From: Setoptus koraiensis
Taxonomy: Eukaryota; Arthropoda
Direction: 5' to 3'
DNA length: 64,000 nucleotides
Assembly (NCBI GenBank): GCA_048013815.1
Contig: CM106585.1
Coordinates: forward strand, 5,890,001-5,954,000
Under the pieces are notes generated by a model. That model was not told the origin of the DNA. It did no database searches and saw only the letters and a program-made list of their open reading frames with translations. The position numbers were made by a program, and so were the translations under genes. Shown here in pieces: positions 59,200-64,000 of the stretch (positions are counted from its first letter, which is position 1; every line of letters starts with the position of its first letter).

Positions 59200-59385
59200 A
59201 TGGTGGCCTTTACGAGTGTCAGGCCACTAACGACGTGGGCCAATTACGTCATGCCGCCAGGCTCAATGTGACTGGGGCGCCGGTCATTAGGACAATGCCC
59301 AACATAACGGCCGTTTCAGGACTGTCGCTCGCAATTATGTGCCCGGTGGGCGGCTGGCCAATAGATCAGATTCTCTGGTTCCAAA
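59200..59385 (+). CDS. Dscam: Dscam-like exon: end of Ig5 and start of Ig6
   Basis: Begins GGLYECQATNDVGQLRHAAR and LNVTG (fly: DGGLYKCIAKSKVGVAEHSA), then starts Ig6 with APVIRTMPNITAVSGLSLAI and MCPVGGWPIDQILWFQ (fly: CPVAGYPIDSIVWERD). It ends right after the Ig6 Trp. Donor A/GTGAGT at 59386; 186 nt, phase 1 to 1. Confidence 0.9.
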
Positions 59386-59540
59386 GTGAGTACAAGATGG
59401 ATTTTATCCGACCATATGTATCCAACATTTGCCTGCTTCACACCAACTAACGACCGACGTTTGCCCCTGATATGTGTTCAACAAACACCAATCGTGCAAC
59501 AACAACCATCATGCCAAAACGAAAATCATGGCCCGCAAAG

Positions 59541-59702
59541 ACAACACTAAGCTGCCGCTGAATCATCGCCAGAAACTGTTTCCAAACGGAACGTTGATAA
59601 TAAATGAATTGAACGAAATCAGTGATAAGGGACAGTACTCGTGCCAGGCGAAAAATAACGAAGGTCTCCAAGCGAAGAGCGACGTTTACATAACTGTCAA
59701 AG
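59541..59702 (+). CDS. Dscam: Dscam-like exon: second half of Ig6
   Basis: Reads NTKLPLNHRQKLFPNGTLII, NELNEISDKGQYSCQAKNNE and GLQAKSDVYITVK, very close to fly Dscam (LPINRKQKVFPNGTLIIENV and YTCVAKNQEGYSA). The KxFPNGTLII run is diagnostic. Acceptor GCAAAG at 59535-59540, donor AAAG/GTAACT at 59703; 162 nt, phase 1 to 1. Confidence 0.9.
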
Positions 59703-59818
59703 GTAACTTTGCTGCGCACCAATCGGCGCTATATCTCTCAACCAATTACGGGGTCAGCAACTCATTAGCCTCTCATTTTCACCCAACTTACATAATCATC
59801 GCTGCCGTTGTTATCTAG

Positions 59819-60391
59819 TGCCGCCCATTGTTGAGCCGTTCTCGTTTGCCAAATCGCTTCACAAGGGCCAGCGCTACAATGTCATGTGCACCGTTGTCAA
59901 GGGCGACCCCCCAATAACCATCAACTGGTTCAAGGATGGTCGCCTCATACAAATAGAATCGCCCCAGAACAGTCTGATTGATGGACGCAACAGAGAGCGC
60001 GACGATACCAGCGCCAATATGCAAATTGTCTCAAATCAACTGGACATCAACAACAACCAAGACGGCCAAACGGGTTGGACGATCAACGGGGGCGCCCAGA
60101 GCGCATTGGAGCAACTGCTCGCCGTCAAACAATTGACCAGCGCAATGGACCAGTCCGCGGCGGACGGTCACGAGGCCAATGAGATGGCCACATCGTCGGC
60201 CTACCAGTCGGTGCCAGTTACAAACGGTGGCGGGGCCGTTGGTTTGGACGGTTTACAAGTGCGCAATCTGGATCAATTTTCGTCCACATTGATATTTGGC
60301 TCGTTGCAATCGCAACACCGAGGCTCCTATTCATGCGTGGCCACCAACGAGGCCGGTTCGGCATCTCAAAACTCCACCCTGGTTATTCATG
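59819..60391 (+). CDS. Dscam: Dscam-like exon: Ig7 with low-complexity insertion
   Basis: Reads PPIVEPFSFAKSLHKGQRYN, VMCTVVKGDPPITINWFKDG, then after the insertion SSTLIFGSLQSQHRGSYSC and VATNEAGSASQNSTLVIHG. The fly counterpart is PRIIPFAFEEGPAQVGQYLT and CHARNLAGHQQ. An insertion of roughly 85-90 residues, rich in Asn, Gln, Ala and Asp, lies between strands C and E. Ig7 is an alternatively spliced cassette in pancrustacean Dscam1; here it is one constitutive-looking exon. Acceptor TATCTAG at 59812-59818, donor CATG/GTGAGT at 60392; 573 nt, phase 1 to 1. Confidence 0.9.
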
Positions 60392-60726
60392 GTGAGTGCT
60401 TCGAACTCTTCTATCTCTCTATCATTTATCTATCGATCGTCTCCCTCGAGCCGCTCACCTCCGCTTGGCTGACAAGTTGTGAGATGTTCGTGCGAGAATT
60501 TCAAGAGATATTCATGTGCGGATATCTCGTCTAACCAAAACTCGTCTAACCAAAACTCGTCTAACGCCCGGCCTCTATTTCCTCCCTGACCCCAATGACC
60601 GTCGCCAATAATCGGTCGCCCGTTATTGGCCCACCGATGACCCCTGAACGAACCATTAACTGCTGACCATTAACTGACCGGTTGACCGACATATCGCGCT
60701 CATCACATTATCAAACAAATTATCAG
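60392..60726 (+). other. Intron between Ig7 and Ig8
   Basis: 335 nt, GTGAGT to TTATCAG, with a short repeat of CTCGTCTAACCAAAA near 60527-60562. Confidence 0.85.
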
Positions 60727-60846
60727 TTCCGCCCGAATGGAAGATTGAACCCCAAGATATGTCCGTCATAGTTGGCCGCACCGTTATTGTAGATTGTCAG
60801 GCGGACGGATTTCCCAGTTCGCGCATCGAGTGGCGCCTGTCGCAAG
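60727..60846 (+). CDS. Dscam: Dscam-like exon: first half of Ig8
   Basis: Reads PPEWKIEPQDMSVIVGRTVI then VDCQADGFPSSRIEWRLSQ, matching fly Ig8 (PPRWILEPTDKAFAQGSDAK and CKADGFPKPQVTW). It ends shortly after the core Trp, as the Ig6 first-half exon does. Acceptor TATCAG at 60721-60726, donor CAAG/GTGAGT at 60847; 120 nt, phase 1 to 1. The partner exon with Tyr-x-Cys is not in the window. Confidence 0.9.
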
Positions 60847-61611
60847 GTGAGTGCCTCATATTCGCGTCGAGCATTTAACGGTCACAAGTTGTGACTCACA
60901 ATACAGCTCTTGTAACATTTAACATATGAAATTTTTGCCGAGTTTTCGCTTAGGAGCCCCTTTTGGGATTTTTCTTTTTCCCTGCTACTGGGCCTTTGCA
61001 GTGGCGGCCGTAATTCACGCAAACCCGACGAATCTGGCGACACAACGAGCCCGAAAGTTGCCAGAAAATCCGTTGCGGTCTGCGTCGCCCATTGCATTGT
61101 TTACAAACGGCCAGCTAGTGAATATCTTCATCTGGCGACGCGAATGCGAGTGGCCCGGCGCGATCGCCATTGAATCATCATTTCGGCGCGTCTGGCTGCT
61201 GCGTCGAATGAGCGTCTTTTTATCCGTTTCTCCGTTGTTGTTTGTCTGCCATATTTGTCTGTGCGGCTGATTGTAATTGCAATCTCCGAATACTACAGCC
61301 GAATTCAGCCTATTTACGGCAATTATTCGCGAGCAGCCAGCGACACAGCCGAGCACAGCCTGGCCGAAACGGGGCGCCCCCCCGACAACGACAACGGCGG
61401 CGCCTGAATAACAAATGAATTTTCGTCTCTTCTCACCTCCTCAGTCACCTTTACAATCAATCTCGCCATTGGGGCGCCAGCCTCGAGAAGCCCGGCCATC
61501 GTGGTGGCGAGCGCGCGAGATGATGGTCGGCTGTTCGGCCACAAGCGCCCGCCGCTCGTTCGCTTGATTGTGATTAATGACACAACAATGGCAAAACGCG
61601 ATCAGCGGCGC

Positions 61612-61665
61612 GCCAGAGTCTGGCCGATGTTTAGCGACTCTGCTAAACATCAGCCAAACTCTGGC
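61612..61665. repeat. 24-bp inverted repeat, 6-nt loop
   Basis: Arms 61612-61635 and 61642-61665 pair at all 24 positions, two of them as G-U, around the loop GACTCT. The left arm starts GCCAGAGTCTGGCC. Confidence 0.9.
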
Positions 61666-62970
61666 CCAGAATGGGTCTAGAATCTATACTCTAGATTTGC
61701 GCGTCGAGTGCCGCGACGGCTAAGGCGGGGGCGCCGAGTGCTGCTCGGTGCGCTGCACTCGGCGGGTGCCGAGCGGGTAGCGCGGGTATCGGGCAGATCG
61801 GGCCCAAATGATTGTACCTCGGCGCTCGTCAGCGAGTGGAAGTATTAGAAGTCACTTATGCCGCCGCCGTCGTCGCCGCTGTAGAGGGCTGTTAACAGGC
61901 GAGAAGAGTTGCACTCTAGCGCGCTAGCCAGATGAGTAGTCAGTCGACTGCTCGTTGCGTAAGATATTCTACATGAGATTATTGCGAAATAAGGAGCCCC
62001 AAAAAGAACGCCGGCCAACATTACATGGGCGCGTGTAGTGTTGTTGTTGGCTGGCGCAGTATATGGTTATTATTATATAAGTTATTTACAACTATGTATA
62101 CATGCGCCGTTGTAATATACAATAACAGTGTTATATAATGAAAGAATGTTGTGTATTGTATTGGAATAGTGGCGCGTAATGATTCTCTGTCACTAATCTA
62201 ATCTTTCTTCGCGTTCGCGCGCGCGAAATTCCGCCGCTCTTCACTGGCGCTTTCTTTCAGAGGAGCAGGGGACCCTCGCGAGCAGCGCTGTGCGGAGATA
62301 ACTGCTGCAGCCGCATACTGCTACAGCCACACTCTCACTCACGCTGTGGCCCGTGCAACGAGGCCCGGCCCTAAGTGGCGGGCCTCTAGCGCCGGGCCCC
62401 ATTGTGATGTGCCAGTGATAGAAATAGCTGCAGCAGGGGTAATAGTGGCAAGAGTGTGGGCGATCATCATTAGTTGTTGCGTTATTCAATAATAAACATT
62501 ACGTAACAACAAATATACGCCAAAGCTAACATGTTTGGATTATTTTCAAATCTATCTCATTATTACGTTTCTTTCATGGTCGTCATCACCGTCGGCCGTC
62601 GGGGCCGCTGCAGCCGTTGGGCTGCCGGAGCCGTCGGAGCCGTTGGGCCCGTTGGAGCGATCCTATAAGTGATGATAGTGTGACTATCATCGCCGACTTG
62701 AGGGGCCCCCCGAATGGTGTTGCGGCGCCTCGGATATTCGGCCGGCACTCTCGTGACTGCGCGCAAGTTGCGAGCGCGTTTAAATTGAAAATTAACGCCC
62801 GCCACCTACAATCATAATGATAGTGGCACCATGATATCGTTAGGTTAGTGACGACCGGAAAGTATATTTACATCTAAGTGTATTATGTGTATGCCAAGGC
62901 TGTGGCTATGGCGAGCTAGCGGCATATTTGCATTTATGCACACACACTGACACTCGTCAGCCGGGCTGGT

Positions 62971-63042
62971 CCCATACTCCATGGGCCCCATACTCCATGG
63001 GCCCCATACTCCATGGGCCCCATACTCCATGGGCCCCATACT
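62971..63042. repeat. 16-bp minisatellite
   Basis: Four copies of GGGCCCCATACTCCAT. The Tyr-Gly-Pro-Trp-rich minus-strand frame across it is an artefact. Confidence 0.95.
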
Positions 63043-63159
63043 ACAGTTATACTGCAATAAGTCACTTCAATGGTCACGTGACGCCCGCTCGATATTATGT
63101 AATATAATTGCGGTGAAGCCATTCCTTGGTCACTCGCATGCACTCGCTGCTTAAGGCAC

Positions 63160-63209
63160 GCAGTTCCGTTATGTGGCCGCTTAGACAACTGGCCACATAA
63201 CGGAACTGC
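63160..63209. repeat. Perfect 19-bp inverted repeat, 12-nt spacer
   Basis: GCAGTTCCGTTATGTGGCC at 63160-63178 and its exact reverse complement at 63191-63209, separated by GCTTAGACAACT. Confidence 0.95.
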
Positions 63210-64000
63210 ACGACGTTATAACGGCCATTAATAACCTCGCCACAACAACAATTATACAAGTAATTGAGTAATGGAGCGCGATAAATTGACAACAGTTGGC
63301 CATTGTTGTTCGAGGCTTGCAGTGGCCGCTGCCGGGGCCCCATTTACATTTGTGCAAGTTGTTGGCCGGAATTGGTTCAATCGGCACTTGTCGTCGATTT
63401 TGCTTTTGTCATGCCACTGTGACCATTAATCGTTTGCCTCTTCGCAGCAACTCATTCGCACATTTATCTCCACCGGCCACGTGCTTTGTCTTTTGCTCGA
63501 ACAACGAAAGCCGCCAGCGCCACGAACGAGCCACCCGAACAAATACATAATCTAATATAAAATATATACCTGGCAACTATGACCGGCGTATCATCAGTGC
63601 GCCAAATTCGGCGAAAATGATGAAAATGAGATGAAAATTTGGCCGATTTGTGGCGAAATTTGAATTGAACACACTTCTGTAAAGCGCGTTCGTCTGGATG
63701 TCATCGCGAGGGCGAGCCTAGCACCGGAAGTCGGATATCCGCAGTCGATTGTTGGCACTTGCAATATTAATTTAATAGTTTTATTGTTACTAAATGTCAT
63801 ACTATTACTCGCTGTTGAATAGCTGCATAAATGGCAGACAACTAATGTTTCAACAATTTTAATTTCAACAACAATTGAATTGGCGCACAACCAAAACAAC
63901 AATCGAATTGGCGCACAACCAACGCAACAATTTTCCACGCATGTCGCAGATTTAGGCAGGGAGCCCCCGACGGAATTCAGGCCAATCACGTCGTCGGTGT

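Larger units (their letters stand above)
60847..64000 (+). other. Intron after Ig8 first half, continuing off the window
   Basis: No further Dscam exon was found. GC-rich character and GGGGCCCC palindromes return near 62.7 kb. Two large inverted repeats and one minisatellite are listed separately. Nothing else can be supported. Confidence 0.6.

Noticed and set aside
1-64000. Search for transposons and virus-like elements
   Set aside because: I saw no transposase, reverse transcriptase, capsid or envelope-like frame, and no terminal repeats flanking an element. The inverted repeats found are too short and lack an internal element.

Overview
This is a eukaryotic, almost certainly invertebrate animal, nuclear window. 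The coding sequence shows a Dscam-type immunoglobulin gene cut into short phase-1 exons by very large introns, a SOWAH ankyrin gene and a Nup58-type nucleoporin gene. Small TATA-driven genes with short 5' leaders and AATAAA 3' ends are also present. The Dscam exons resemble arthropod Dscam most closely, so an arthropod or other ecdysozoan is likely, but I cannot name the group. There are no bacterial operons, CRISPR arrays or RNA genes that I can support. I saw no retrovirus, LTR, Polinton or other virus-like element.

Layout. 1-1.7 kb: upstream region of a SOWAH gene. 1.7-3.3 kb: SOWAH (+) and the C-terminal coiled-coil part of Nup58 (-), arranged convergently so that their apparent ends overlap by 32 bp. 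4.2 kb: a probable signal-peptide exon (+) ending in a phase-1 donor, likely the first coding exon of Dscam. 4.5-26.5 kb: a very large, GC-rich, repeat-littered intron in which I could not find the expected Ig1 exon(s). 26.5-27.3 kb: two exons of Ig2. 27.3-42.3 kb: another GC-rich, repeat-rich intron. 42.3-43.7 kb: Ig3 and Ig4 exons, each swollen by a long Asn/Gln/Ser/Thr-rich insertion. 43.7-58.7 kb: a 15 kb intron of different, more AT-rich composition. It holds a tandem array of eleven small intronless secreted-peptide genes plus two diverged ones, all on the + strand. 58.7-60.8 kb: exons for Ig5, Ig6, Ig7 (again with an insertion) and the first half of Ig8. 60.8-64 kb: intron continuing off the window.

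How it fits together. Every Dscam exon found begins and ends in phase 1, so the chain from Ig2 to Ig8 joins without a break: 26536-26730, 27164-27343, 42341-42892, 42999-43721, 58663-58884, 59200-59385, 59541-59702, 59819-60391, 60727-60846. The peptide genes sit in the Ig4-Ig5 intron on the same strand, but they have their own promoters (TATAAATA followed by a conserved GATCA) and poly(A) signals, so they look like independent nested genes. Their signal peptides and flanks are well conserved while the mature parts diverge fast. The mature parts are acidic and Pro/Tyr-rich, have no cysteine, and carry a recurring C-terminal Leu-Phe motif. I do not recognise the family; this array is the best candidate for an undescribed system here.

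The GC-rich intron DNA is unusual in itself. It carries many exact GGGGCCCC palindromes, numerous minisatellites with units of about 9-36 bp, and several perfect inverted repeats that would fold into hairpins.
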